This document shows positions 35,787 to 43,788 of a stretch of 64,000 nt of DNA, in pieces. The notes below the pieces were generated by a model. It saw only the letters and a list, made by a program, of their open reading frames with translations, was not told the DNA's origin and made no database searches. The translations under genes were made by a program, and so were the position numbers. Within the stretch, counting starts at the first letter, position 1. Each line of letters opens with the position of its first letter. This stretch comes from TTA-H9 sp002071415. GTDB taxonomy: Bacteria; Bacteroidota; Bacteroidia; Bacteroidales; TTA-H9. The stretch is from NCBI GenBank assembly GCA_035411425.1, contig DAONSX010000001.1:135083-199082 (forward strand), read 5' to 3'.

Positions 35787-37178
35787 TCAACCCAGCCGTT
35801 TTTCAAAGACCAGATGATATTTTTTTATTCTTCGGTCTAATGCCTGAAAAGAAATGTTCAAAAGTTTTGCGGCGGCTGATTTGTTGAAATTTGACTGGTG
35901 GATTGCTTTAATGATGGCGTTGCGTTCGAGGATCTCCAGATCGAGAACCTCGAGATTATTATTTGTGCGAGAAATTTTTTTCGATATCTTGTCGAATTGA
36001 AAGTCATCGGCAACCAGCCGGTCTCCTTCCGATAGAATGATCGCTCTTTCGACCATGTTGCGCAATTCTCTCACATTGCCAGGGAATGAATAGTCAATAA
36101 GAGTATCCACGACTTCCTTGTCGATGCGGGTGATTTTTTTATTCATTTTTTTTGAAAAATCATCAATAAAATAATTGATTAGCAATGGGATATCTTCTTT
36201 GCGTTCTCGCAGAGGTGGGATATGGATAATGAATGCGCTGAGGCGGTGATATAAATCGAGGCGGAATTGTTTTTCTTCGGTAAGTTTTTCGAGGTCTTGA
36301 TTGGTTGCTGCAATGATTCTGACGTCGATACCAATTTCTTGAGTCCCTCCTACTCTGCTGATTTTACGTTCTTCGAGTACGCGCAGAAATTTAGTCTGCA
36401 GGCTCAGAGGCAAATCGCCAATTTCGTCTAAAAACAAAGTGCCTTTGTTGGCTACTTCGAACCATCCGGTTTTATTTTCATTTGCGCCAGTAAACGAACC
36501 CTTGGTGTGTCCAAAGAATTCCGATTCAAACAGTGTTTCGGTGATAGCCGAAGAGTTTACTGCATAGAAGTAATGATCCTTGCGAGGGCTCATGTAGTGT
36601 ATAGCTCTGGCGACTAGTTCTTTGCCTGTGCCGCTTTCACCCATGATCAACACATTGGTAGGATCGCTCTTAGCAACTTTACTTACAAGTTCAGATACCT
36701 TTTTCATGGCCTGACTCTGCGCAATAAAACCTTGTCCAAGTTCTTTCCTAATGTTGTCTTTAAATAGATTGAATGAATTTTCAACTTCTTTGAGTCGGTT
36801 GTTCAAATCGATAAATCGGCGCGTTCGTTCGATAGCCGAAATTACTTCGGTCAACGAAAAAGGTTTGGGCAAATAATCGCATGCTCCGCTTCGCATAGCT
36901 TCGATAACGCTTTGCATTTCCCCATGGCCCGAAATCATAATCACTTCTTTTTCAGGATATTCCATCTTTATGATTTTCAAAAGTTCGAGCCCATTTATAC
37001 CTGGCAAACGAATATCGAGAAAAACAACATCAACGCGATTGGCCTTCAATACCTCCAAGGCTTCGGTGGAGGCTTCGGCCAAAAAAACATTGAAATTGTT
37101 ATTTTGAAGATACTCGGCTAATTCGTTACGAATAATCTCTTCATCGTCAACAATAAGAATATTTAGTTGCTCAGCCAT
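35787..37178 (-). CDS. Sigma-54-dependent response regulator (NtrC family)
   Basis: 463 residues: receiver domain with Asp55 in VVFLDIRLPG (about 1-120), linker, AAA+ ATPase with Walker A GESGTGKE at 180-187, the sigma-54 contact loop GSFTGA at 227-232 (the usual is GAFTGA), and Walker B LFLDEIGD at 248-255. A Fis-type helix-turn-helix domain ends at about 458 (SAAAKLLNISFQALDRRIK). It opens transcription from sigma-54 promoters when phosphorylated. The kinase gene is 70 bases upstream on the same strand. A promoter in front of this gene suggests its own transcription. Targets are not visible. Confidence 0.95.
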   Translation of the reverse strand: MAEQLNILIVDDEEIIRNELAEYLQNNNFNVFLAEASTEALEVLKANRVDVVFLDIRLPGINGLELLKIIKMEYPEKEVIMISGHGEMQSVIEAMRSGACDYLPKPFSLTEVISAIERTRRFIDLNNRLKEVENSFNLFKDNIRKELGQGFIAQSQAMKKVSELVSKVAKSDPTNVLIMGESGTGKELVARAIHYMSPRKDHYFYAVNSSAITETLFESEFFGHTKGSFTGANENKTGWFEVANKGTLFLDEIGDLPLSLQTKFLRVLEERKISRVGGTQEIGIDVRIIAATNQDLEKLTEEKQFRLDLYHRLSAFIIHIPPLRERKEDIPLLINYFIDDFSKKMNKKITRIDKEVVDTLIDYSFPGNVRELRNMVERAIILSEGDRLVADDFQFDKISKKISRTNNNLEVLDLEILERNAIIKAIHQSNFNKSAAAKLLNISFQALDRRIKKYHLVFEKRLG

Positions 37179-37222
37179 TCTTAAGCAAATTCGTTTTAAT
37201 GTTCTATGAGAAGGAATTTTTG

Positions 37223-37252
37223 CAAAGTTATAAATTCCGACTGGCTTATCAA
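37223..37252 (-). promoter_or_regulatory. Promoter of the sigma-54 response regulator
   Basis: Minus strand: TTG (complement of 37250-37252), 19-base spacer, TAACTTTG (complement of 37223-37230). The -7 box is 44 bases before the regulator's start codon; the -33 touches the 3' end of the kinase gene. This is a full match and suggests the regulator can be made independently of the kinase. Confidence 0.6.
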
Positions 37253-40221
37253 TTGTTGGTATTCATGTAAGAAGGAAATTCACAGGTAAAGCATGTGCCT
37301 TCCCCAAATTCGCTTTTAACTTCGATGTTTCCCTTTAATTCCTCTATAATACCATAAACGATGGATAAACCTAATCCTGTACCCTTATTGATTTCTTTAG
37401 TTGTGAAAAAGGGTTCGAAGATATGATCAAGCAGTTGAGGTGGAATGCCTGTACCATTATCTTCGATTTCCATTCCTATGTTATTGGAGTTTATTATAAA
37501 GCTGCGAATGGCAATTGTTTTATTAAAATTAAGGCTTTGGTTATGGGCTTTTTGTTCCAAAGCATCTTTCGAATTGTTAAGCAAATTGATGACGACTTGT
37601 TCCACTTTGAAGCGGTCGCCCAAAAAATATAAAGGTTCTGGATGAAGTTGCAGATTAAAATGAATATTTCGCTCGGAAAATTGACTCTTCAATAGCAACA
37701 AGGCTCCCTGTATGGCCTCATTCAGATTCATGCGGGTAAACCGGGCATTTTGTTGGTTGCGTGAAAAGGTTTTTACGTGGTCGATTATGCGGTTGATGCG
37801 TTGAATATTCTCTAAGATGGTTCCTATTTTGTTTTCGAGATAGTGCTTTGTGATGTCTTCTGATTTCAAGTGGAAAAGAATATTTTCGAGTCCCATGGTT
37901 ATGGCAGTAAGGGGCTGATTCATTTCATGAGTAATTCCAGCTGCGAGCTGACCCAATGATTCGAGTTTGGATTTCTGAATAAGCATTTGCCTCTGTTTTT
38001 CGACTTTCTTAAGCTCTTCGCTAACCCTCTTGTTCAATTGTATATTCCATTGTTCGAGTTCGTGCTGTATCTGCTTTATTTCACTGATATCGATCATGAT
38101 TCCAACCAAGCCCCCTAAAGTACCATCGCTTTGGGAAAAGGGAGATTGATTGATAATTATATTGTGTATAAGTCCATCAGCATATTGAAATTCCAGTTCA
38201 AAGCTCTGGATTTGCTTCGAAATAATTATTTCCTCATCTTTTTGGATAATTTGGCGGCAATTTTCTATCGAAAAAATTTCACAAATCTTCTTTCCTATAA
38301 TATCGGTTGAAGTTTTTCCGAAGGCTTGTAAGAAAGCATTGTTGCATCCCAGAAAAACCCCTTTAGTATCTTTATAGAACACAGGATTAGGGATATTGTC
38401 CAAAAGAGCACGTAAGAAATGATTATGGTTGGTAATAGCTTCTTGATTTGCAAGTATATCAGTAATATCTCTACTGAAAATAGCAACTCTTTTAATGGTT
38501 TTATTGAGATTTGATGCAGGGTAAAAGGTAAGATCATAATGTCGGTTCAACAGGGTATCGTAATGAGAATATCTTCTTCCATCGCTTACAACCTTTTTGA
38601 AAATCTTCTGACGGGCCGTTCTGATAGGTTCGGGAAGAAGGTCGAAGTAATTTGGTTTTTGATTATTTACGGTGGAACCACCGATCAATTCAGCTGCTTT
38701 TTCATTAATATCGAGTATATTACCATTAGATTCGAGTAAAACAATTGCATCGGGTACGACATTCAATAATGCCCGGGCTTTTTCTTCACTGTCGATCAAT
38801 TTTTCGGTGGTATCCTTTCGGTATTGTGCATCTAAAAAAACCTTACCAGCGATTTTTAGCATAAATACAATATCCTCGTTGATATGCGCACAGGAAACTG
38901 AAGCCAGTCCAATAACTCCGGCTAATTTTTCTTCATTTACCAAAGGTACGAACACAAAGGATTGCAAATGGTAAAGTCGCATGAATTTCTTTTCCCTCGT
39001 ATTGTCTGTCAATAGTCTTCTATCATTCACTACGACAGCTTGATGTTTTATTAGATGACTATATGCAAACTCGAGATCTTTCAAATCGAAGTCGTCAGAG
39101 AATATCACTTTTTTGACGTGCCGAGGTGCGCTCCAGATATATTTTCGTTCTATTTCGGAAGAATTCTCCTTTAAAATAAACAGACAGGCTTGATCCATTC
39201 CTGCAGTCGAAGTAATTTGAGAAAGGCTTTTTATGATTTCTTCTTCTAAAAACTCGTCTTGAAGTCTTATGAATGAACTCGATATTCCCGAAAGAACTTT
39301 CTCTATCTGTACTTTAAATGCCAGATCGATTTGAGCAGCTTTGCGTTGTTGAATCTCATTTTCCAGTTTTTCTACGGTATTTTGCAGTTGGTAGGTACGT
39401 TCCTCGACCAGAAGTTCGAGTTTGTTTTTATACTGATTGAGGGCTTCTTCGGCTTTTTTCCGCTCGGTAAGATTACTAAAGATGGCAAGACAAAGATTTT
39501 GGCCAGTAAATGAAATCCTATTGTAGGAAACTTCAACGGGTATAGATTCTCCAAATTTCGAATAAAGATCCAATTCATATGGTTTGGCATTAGGTTCAAG
39601 AGTCGCTTTCGACCATGAAGTATCCGACATAAGGGTATCGAGAGACATTTTACGGGTTTCATTGACATCGTAACCCAGTAGCTTTACTGCTGAAGCATTC
39701 ATATCCACAATTTTGGATGTATTTGCATCGATCACCATGATGCTTTCGGGAGCTTTTTCGAATAATAGCCTGAAACGAGCCTCGCTTTCGGTAAGTTCAG
39801 CTTCGGCTCGCTTACGGGCTTCTTCTTCCTTCAGCAGCTTCTGCTCATTCAATATGATGTTTGCTAATTCATGAATGGTTTTGTTCAACAAATCCCTATC
39901 GAAAGGTTTCAATAAAAACTTATCCACTCCTATTTCAATGGCGTCGATAAAATAACTCGTTTCTTCGTAGGAGGTGGTAATGATAGATCTTATGGAAGGT
40001 TTTTCTCTTTTTATGCTTCGAATCATCTTTAAGCCGCTTAGGCCAGGCATGGCAATATCGGCTACTACTAAGTCGGCTCCGTGTTTATGAAATAGTTGCA
40101 TACCCGAATTTCCATTATCGGCCACATGAACTTCTTCGGCCAAATCCTTCAGAAAATCGGTCATCATCTCACGAAACAAACGCTCATCTTCTGCATACAA
40201 TATTTTTATAGGGAACTTCAC
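37249..40221 (-). CDS. Hybrid sensor histidine kinase with N-terminal receiver
   Basis: 990 residues, cytosolic, no membrane helix. Order seen: receiver (1-125, phosphoacceptor Asp55 in VVADIAMPG), helical linker, PAS (about 145-265), coiled coil (about 270-305), GAF-like domain (about 320-480), PAS (about 490-610), PAS (about 625-735), coiled coil, HisKA with His765 in LAAGITHEMNQPL, and HATPase with N box NLLNNSKDA and G boxes DNGTGIP and GTGLGLS. The start is GTG; no ATG is near. The receiver at the front, not the back, suggests input from another kinase. Paired with the sigma-54 regulator just downstream. The signal is unknown. Confidence 0.93.
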   Translation of the reverse strand: MKFPIKILYAEDERLFREMMTDFLKDLAEEVHVADNGNSGMQLFHKHGADLVVADIAMPGLSGLKMIRSIKREKPSIRSIITTSYEETSYFIDAIEIGVDKFLLKPFDRDLLNKTIHELANIILNEQKLLKEEEARKRAEAELTESEARFRLLFEKAPESIMVIDANTSKIVDMNASAVKLLGYDVNETRKMSLDTLMSDTSWSKATLEPNAKPYELDLYSKFGESIPVEVSYNRISFTGQNLCLAIFSNLTERKKAEEALNQYKNKLELLVEERTYQLQNTVEKLENEIQQRKAAQIDLAFKVQIEKVLSGISSSFIRLQDEFLEEEIIKSLSQITSTAGMDQACLFILKENSSEIERKYIWSAPRHVKKVIFSDDFDLKDLEFAYSHLIKHQAVVVNDRRLLTDNTREKKFMRLYHLQSFVFVPLVNEEKLAGVIGLASVSCAHINEDIVFMLKIAGKVFLDAQYRKDTTEKLIDSEEKARALLNVVPDAIVLLESNGNILDINEKAAELIGGSTVNNQKPNYFDLLPEPIRTARQKIFKKVVSDGRRYSHYDTLLNRHYDLTFYPASNLNKTIKRVAIFSRDITDILANQEAITNHNHFLRALLDNIPNPVFYKDTKGVFLGCNNAFLQAFGKTSTDIIGKKICEIFSIENCRQIIQKDEEIIISKQIQSFELEFQYADGLIHNIIINQSPFSQSDGTLGGLVGIMIDISEIKQIQHELEQWNIQLNKRVSEELKKVEKQRQMLIQKSKLESLGQLAAGITHEMNQPLTAITMGLENILFHLKSEDITKHYLENKIGTILENIQRINRIIDHVKTFSRNQQNARFTRMNLNEAIQGALLLLKSQFSERNIHFNLQLHPEPLYFLGDRFKVEQVVINLLNNSKDALEQKAHNQSLNFNKTIAIRSFIINSNNIGMEIEDNGTGIPPQLLDHIFEPFFTTKEINKGTGLGLSIVYGIIEELKGNIEVKSEFGEGTCFTCEFPSYMNTNN

Positions 40222-40263
40222 GAGCTAAATTTCAATTATTTCGTCATATATGAGTGGGTTTGA

Positions 40264-40271
40264 TAAATTTG
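40264..40271 (+). promoter_or_regulatory. Candidate -7 box for trmD
   Basis: TAAATTTG, 80 bases before the trmD ATG. No -33 match. The gap is shared with the divergent histidine kinase. Confidence 0.35.
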
Positions 40272-40300
40272 CAGGTTCTACTAAAAGAGCAAAATTTTTA

Positions 40301-40308
40301 CAAAAATA
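40301..40308 (-). promoter_or_regulatory. Candidate -7 box for the hybrid histidine kinase
   Basis: Minus-strand TATTTTTG, 79 bases before the kinase GTG start. No -33 match; a weak candidate. Confidence 0.3.
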
Positions 40309-40351
40309 AAACTTTCATTCCAATTATGGTTATTTTTCGAAAAATTTTTTT

Positions 40352-41047
40352 ATGCGAATAGATATTCTAACCTTATTTCCCGGAATGTTCGAAGGGCCTT
40401 TCTCCGAATCCATTCTCAAAAGAGCAACCGAAAAAAAGTTGGTAGAAATTCATGTACACAACATACGAGACTACTCGACTGATAAACACCGGCGTGTGGA
40501 TGATTATCCCTTTGGGGGTGATGCGGGTATGGTAATGATGATCGAACCAATTTACAAAGCAATAAAAACTTTGAAGAAGGAAAGAGCATACGACAGGGTC
40601 ATTTTTACTACACCCGATGGTGAACTTTTCGATCAAAAGATGGCCAATTATTTTTCGACCTTGCAGAACATCATCATTTTATGTGGGCATTACAAGGGAA
40701 TCGATCAAAGGATACGAGATCATTTGATCGACCAGGAAGTTTCGATAGGAAATTATGTATTGACTGGTGGAGAGCTTGCTGCTGCAGTAATGACCGATGC
40801 CATCGTCAGACTGATTCCGGGAGTTTTGCACGACGAAACTTCGGCACTTACCGATTCGTTTCAGGATGATTTGCTTTCGCCGCCGGTTTATACGCGTCCT
40901 TGCAATTTTAAAGGATGGAGAGTACCGGAAATTCTCTTATCGGGCGACGATGGAAAAATTCAGCAATGGAAGCTCGAGAAGGCTATTGAGCGGACTAAAA
41001 AACGACGTCCTGACTTGCTCGACGAAGAAAATACCGGAAAAGATTAA
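40352..41047 (+). CDS. trmD: tRNA (guanine-N1)-methyltransferase TrmD
   Basis: 231 residues, normal. It methylates G37 of tRNAs with a G36, using SAM bound in a trefoil-knot. The knot region is seen as LCGHYKGIDQRI and the conserved GNYVLTGGELAAAVMTDAIVRLIPGVL. The N-terminus MRIDILTLFPGMFE, and DDYPFGGDAGMVM, are family signatures. It is followed by a small-protein gene cluster with its own -7 box. The rpsP-rimM-trmD-rplS order known elsewhere is not present. Confidence 0.96.
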   Translation: MRIDILTLFPGMFEGPFSESILKRATEKKLVEIHVHNIRDYSTDKHRRVDDYPFGGDAGMVMMIEPIYKAIKTLKKERAYDRVIFTTPDGELFDQKMANYFSTLQNIIILCGHYKGIDQRIRDHLIDQEVSIGNYVLTGGELAAAVMTDAIVRLIPGVLHDETSALTDSFQDDLLSPPVYTRPCNFKGWRVPEILLSGDDGKIQQWKLEKAIERTKKRRPDLLDEENTGKD

Positions 41048-41076
41048 AATAGGGCTATAATTTTTAAGATTTATAT

Positions 41077-41084
41077 TAACTTTG
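41077..41084 (+). promoter_or_regulatory. Candidate -7 box for the coiled-coil/zapA pair
   Basis: TAACTTTG, 35 bases before the ATG at 41120. No -33 match. Confidence 0.45.
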
Positions 41085-41119
41085 CAAAGTGTACATCGTA
41101 TCGAAATGTTTAAACCGAA

Positions 41120-41428
41120 ATGCCTGAAAGCGAAACACTTGATATGCTTCGTTCTCTTCGAATCAAAGTAGAACATTTTGTGGAGCAATATCAGGTAATG
41201 GTCGAAAAGATGAAGGTCATAGAAACCATCAATTCCGATCTGCTAAAAAAGAATCAGGAATTTCAAAAGCATTTCGAGCAGATGAACAACGAACTTAAAA
41301 TACAAAACTTAACCGAATTATTAACCCAAGGAAAAGGAAAAACAGAAGTCAAAGCCATTATCGATAGGATTGTGCGGGACATTGACAAATGTATTGGTTT
41401 AATCAACCAACCTGACCTGAAGGAGTAA
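41120..41428 (+). CDS. Small coiled-coil protein upstream of zapA (102 aa)
   Basis: 102 residues, mostly heptad-like helix (LRIKVEHFVEQYQVMVEKMK, IETINSDLLKKNQEFQKHFEQMNNELKIQN) and a short C-terminal segment. No domain is recognised, but a coiled-coil gene of this size beside zapA is typical in this phylum, and a role like ZapB (a division-site partner of ZapA) is a reasonable inference from position. zapA starts 21 bases after it, so the two are very likely cotranscribed. Confidence 0.75.
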   Translation: MPESETLDMLRSLRIKVEHFVEQYQVMVEKMKVIETINSDLLKKNQEFQKHFEQMNNELKIQNLTELLTQGKGKTEVKAIIDRIVRDIDKCIGLINQPDLKE

Positions 41429-41449
41429 GTCGAGAACTGACATTCAACA

Positions 41450-41734
41450 ATGGATGAAATCTCAATATCCCTACTTATAGGAGAAAGAACATATCGTTTA
41501 ACTATTAAAAAGGAGGAAGAAGAAACCATTCGTAAAGTAGCCCATGATATCAACCAGAGGTTGCAAGATTATGCGCAAATTTACGCATATCGCGATAAAC
41601 AGGATTTGCTTGCAATGATAGTTCTGGAGCTTGCCACTCAGTTAGAAGCAAATAAAAACCTCATGGAATACCATAATCTCGAAATACAAAACAGAATCAG
41701 GGAAATAGAAGGTATGATAGACCAGTATATTTGA
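41450..41734 (+). CDS. zapA: Cell division protein ZapA
   Basis: 94 residues. The N-terminal segment ISISLLIGERTYRLTIKKEEEE gives the small beta-alpha head, and KVAHDINQRLQDYAQIYAYRDKQDLLAMIVLELAT a helix with the ZapA pattern, followed by a coiled coil. ZapA bundles FtsZ filaments. The preceding coiled-coil gene is 21 bases upstream. A -7 box overlaps the last codons, matching the start of the RNA gene that follows. Neighbourhood zapA then 6S RNA parallels the zapA-ssrS order of gamma-proteobacteria. Confidence 0.88.
   Translation: MDEISISLLIGERTYRLTIKKEEEETIRKVAHDINQRLQDYAQIYAYRDKQDLLAMIVLELATQLEANKNLMEYHNLEIQNRIREIEGMIDQYI
41726..41733 (+). promoter_or_regulatory. Candidate -7 box for the 6S-like RNA
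   Basis: TATATTTG inside the last codons of zapA, which would place a transcription start at about 41740, just before the RNA's closing stem. No -33 match. Confidence 0.4.
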
Positions 41735-41740
41735 ACGTTC

Positions 41741-41955
41741 TTTGACATCCAAATGATATTACCCGCAGCAATTCCATTCGGTTTGCAAACTCAACATTAA
41801 ACACTTAAGGGGAGTCTTTCTGTTTTGGCAAACAGGCCACGACTCCGCTCGGCGGAGTTCCTTTCAGGATAACAGTGGAAGTTTAAAGAAGCAGGGCAAC
41901 CCTAAACCTATAGAATGGGGTTTCAAAACTCCAGGAATTGTTTGCGGGTTTTTCT
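41741..41955 (+). ncRNA. ssrS: Probable 6S RNA
   Basis: A 230-base gap between zapA and rny holds a long imperfect hairpin. The closing stem pairs ACCCGC (41761-41766) and CAATTCC (41769-41775) with GGAATTG (41934-41940) and GCGGGT (41944-41949), followed by a T-rich run at 41949-41954 that would end transcription. Inside are hairpins CTGTTT/AAACAG, ACTCCGC/GCGGAGT (around 41841-41858) and AAACC/GGTTT (41904-41922). An RNA of about 190-210 bases with one long stem and an interrupted middle next to zapA is what 6S RNA looks like. 6S binds the housekeeping RNA polymerase. No homology search was run. Confidence 0.65.
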
Positions 41956-41981
41956 TTTCCGTTTAAAAACCACCTATCTGC

Positions 41982-43523
41982 ATGAGTACGCTATATATTA
42001 TCTTATTGGTAGTAATAGGTATGGCACTGGCCAGTTTCATTACTGCACTTGCTATTCGAAAGAATGCAAACTCAAACGCCAATCGCATTCTTCGCGAAGC
42101 CGAAGAAAAAGCGGAAATGCTCAAGAAAGAAAAAATCGTTCAAGCCAAAGAAGAAATCCTACAATTTAAATTGAAAAACGAACAGGAAATCATCGAGAAA
42201 AACAACAGTCTGCTTCGTTTGGAAACACGTTTGAAGCAGCGTGAACAGCAAATAAACCAGCGTTCTGAGGAACTCCAGAAACGACAAAGAGAGGTAGAAG
42301 CAAAAAATTCTATGCTTAATGAAAAATTGGAATGGGTTACCCAAAAGGAAACCGAATTAGAAAAAGCCTTACGTCAAAAAACCGACATACTCGAAAAGAT
42401 TTCGGGCATGACCAGTAAAGAGGCTCGTAATCAACTCATCGAAAGCATGAAGGAAGAAGCCCGAAACGATGCTATTACATATATTAAGGACATCATGGAC
42501 GAGGCTAAAATCACTGCTCAAAACGAAGCCAAGAAAATTGTCATTGAGTCGATCCAACGAACAGCAGTCGAAAATGCTATTGAAAATGCCGTTTCGGTTT
42601 TCAATATCGAAAGTGATGAGATCAAAGGCCGCATCATAGGCCGCGAAGGAAGAAATATCCGAACACTCGAAGCTCTCACTGGCGTAGAAATCATCATCGA
42701 CGATTCCCCTGATGCCATTCTTTTATCGAGTTTCGATCCCATACGTAGAGAGATAGCTCGTTTATCGCTGCAAAAATTAGTTACTGATGGTCGTATTCAC
42801 CCAGCAAGAATTGAAGAAGTAGTAGCTAAAACCGAAAAACAGATCGAACAGGAAATCATCGAAGTGGGCAAACGTACAGTGGTTGAACTGGGGATTCATG
42901 GAATGCATCCTGAACTCATTCGCCTGATAGGCAAAATGAAATACCGTTCCTCTTATGGGCAGAATCTTTTACATCACTCGAAGGAAGTTTCACGTTTATG
43001 TGCAAATATGGCTGCCGAACTAGGACTGAATGCTCAAAAGGCCAAACGTGCAGGTTTACTTCACGATATTGGCAAAGTAGCCGAAAATGAAAGCGACCTG
43101 CCACATGCCATTCTAGGAATGAACCTTGCCGAGAAATACAAGGAAAAACCCGAAATATGCAATGCCATCGGTTCTCATCATGAAGATATAGAAATGAATA
43201 CACTGATTGCTCCTATTATACAGGTCTGTGATGCAATTTCGGGTGCAAGACCAGGAGCTCGTCGAGAAGTGGTTGAGGCCTACATGCAACGGCTGCATAA
43301 ACTTGAAGAACTTGCCCTCTCCTACCCTGGTGTGGTAAAAACTTACGCAATTCAAGCTGGACGTGAGTTGAGAGTCATTGTGGGAGCCGATAAGGTTTCT
43401 GACGATGAGGTTAACCGCATTTCTTATGAACTCTCACGAAAAATTCAAGAGGAAATGACCTATCCAGGGCAAATCAAAATCACTGTTATTCGAGAAACCC
43501 GGGTCATCAATTACGCAAAGTAA
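41982..43523 (+). CDS. rny: Ribonuclease Y
   Basis: 513 residues. One N-terminal membrane helix (about 3-23), then a long coiled coil (about 25-190), a KH domain (about 205-270; IIGREGRNIRTLEALTGVEI), and an HD domain with LLHDIGK and SHHED. RNase Y is a membrane-bound endonuclease that starts decay of many mRNAs. All catalytic parts are present. Start ATG 41982 is about 27 bases after the 6S RNA terminator run. Convergent or downstream genes do not overlap. Confidence 0.95.
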   Translation: MSTLYIILLVVIGMALASFITALAIRKNANSNANRILREAEEKAEMLKKEKIVQAKEEILQFKLKNEQEIIEKNNSLLRLETRLKQREQQINQRSEELQKRQREVEAKNSMLNEKLEWVTQKETELEKALRQKTDILEKISGMTSKEARNQLIESMKEEARNDAITYIKDIMDEAKITAQNEAKKIVIESIQRTAVENAIENAVSVFNIESDEIKGRIIGREGRNIRTLEALTGVEIIIDDSPDAILLSSFDPIRREIARLSLQKLVTDGRIHPARIEEVVAKTEKQIEQEIIEVGKRTVVELGIHGMHPELIRLIGKMKYRSSYGQNLLHHSKEVSRLCANMAAELGLNAQKAKRAGLLHDIGKVAENESDLPHAILGMNLAEKYKEKPEICNAIGSHHEDIEMNTLIAPIIQVCDAISGARPGARREVVEAYMQRLHKLEELALSYPGVVKTYAIQAGRELRVIVGADKVSDDEVNRISYELSRKIQEEMTYPGQIKITVIRETRVINYAK

Positions 43524-43747
43524 TCATCTTATTTCTCTATTGACTGTTTGCTTGATTGATAGATAAATTGCATGCAACGGTTAAGACTGAGAAATTGGAG
43601 AACTAAAATCCTCTTTCGTGCTAATCTTGTAGATTGCAAAAAATACAGTTTTCCCATTCATTCCTCTCTCTTGTCGTCTCTATTTCCCCTATATTTTCCC
43701 AACCCGCTACGGGCGACAAATTTTAGGATTTTAAGAATCAAAATTTC

Positions 43748-43755
43748 TAATTTTG
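43748..43755 (+). promoter_or_regulatory. Candidate -7 box for transketolase
   Basis: TAATTTTG, 33 bases before the ATG at 43789. It overlaps the TTG at 43753, which therefore cannot be the translation start. No -33 match. Confidence 0.5.
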
Positions 43756-43788
43756 CCCGTGTCTTTCAATCACGAAAATAAAACCTCG

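Noticed and set aside
41761..41955. Cobalamin or TPP riboswitch, or SRP RNA, between zapA and rny
   Set aside because: The expected core motifs (cobalamin GCCACTG-type box, TPP CTGAGA, SRP GGAAG domain IV) are absent, rny is not a vitamin gene, and the long closing stem with a T tail fits 6S RNA better.
43753..43788. TTG at 43753 as transketolase start
   Set aside because: It is inside the TAATTTTG promoter box; the ATG at 43789 agrees with the family N-terminus.
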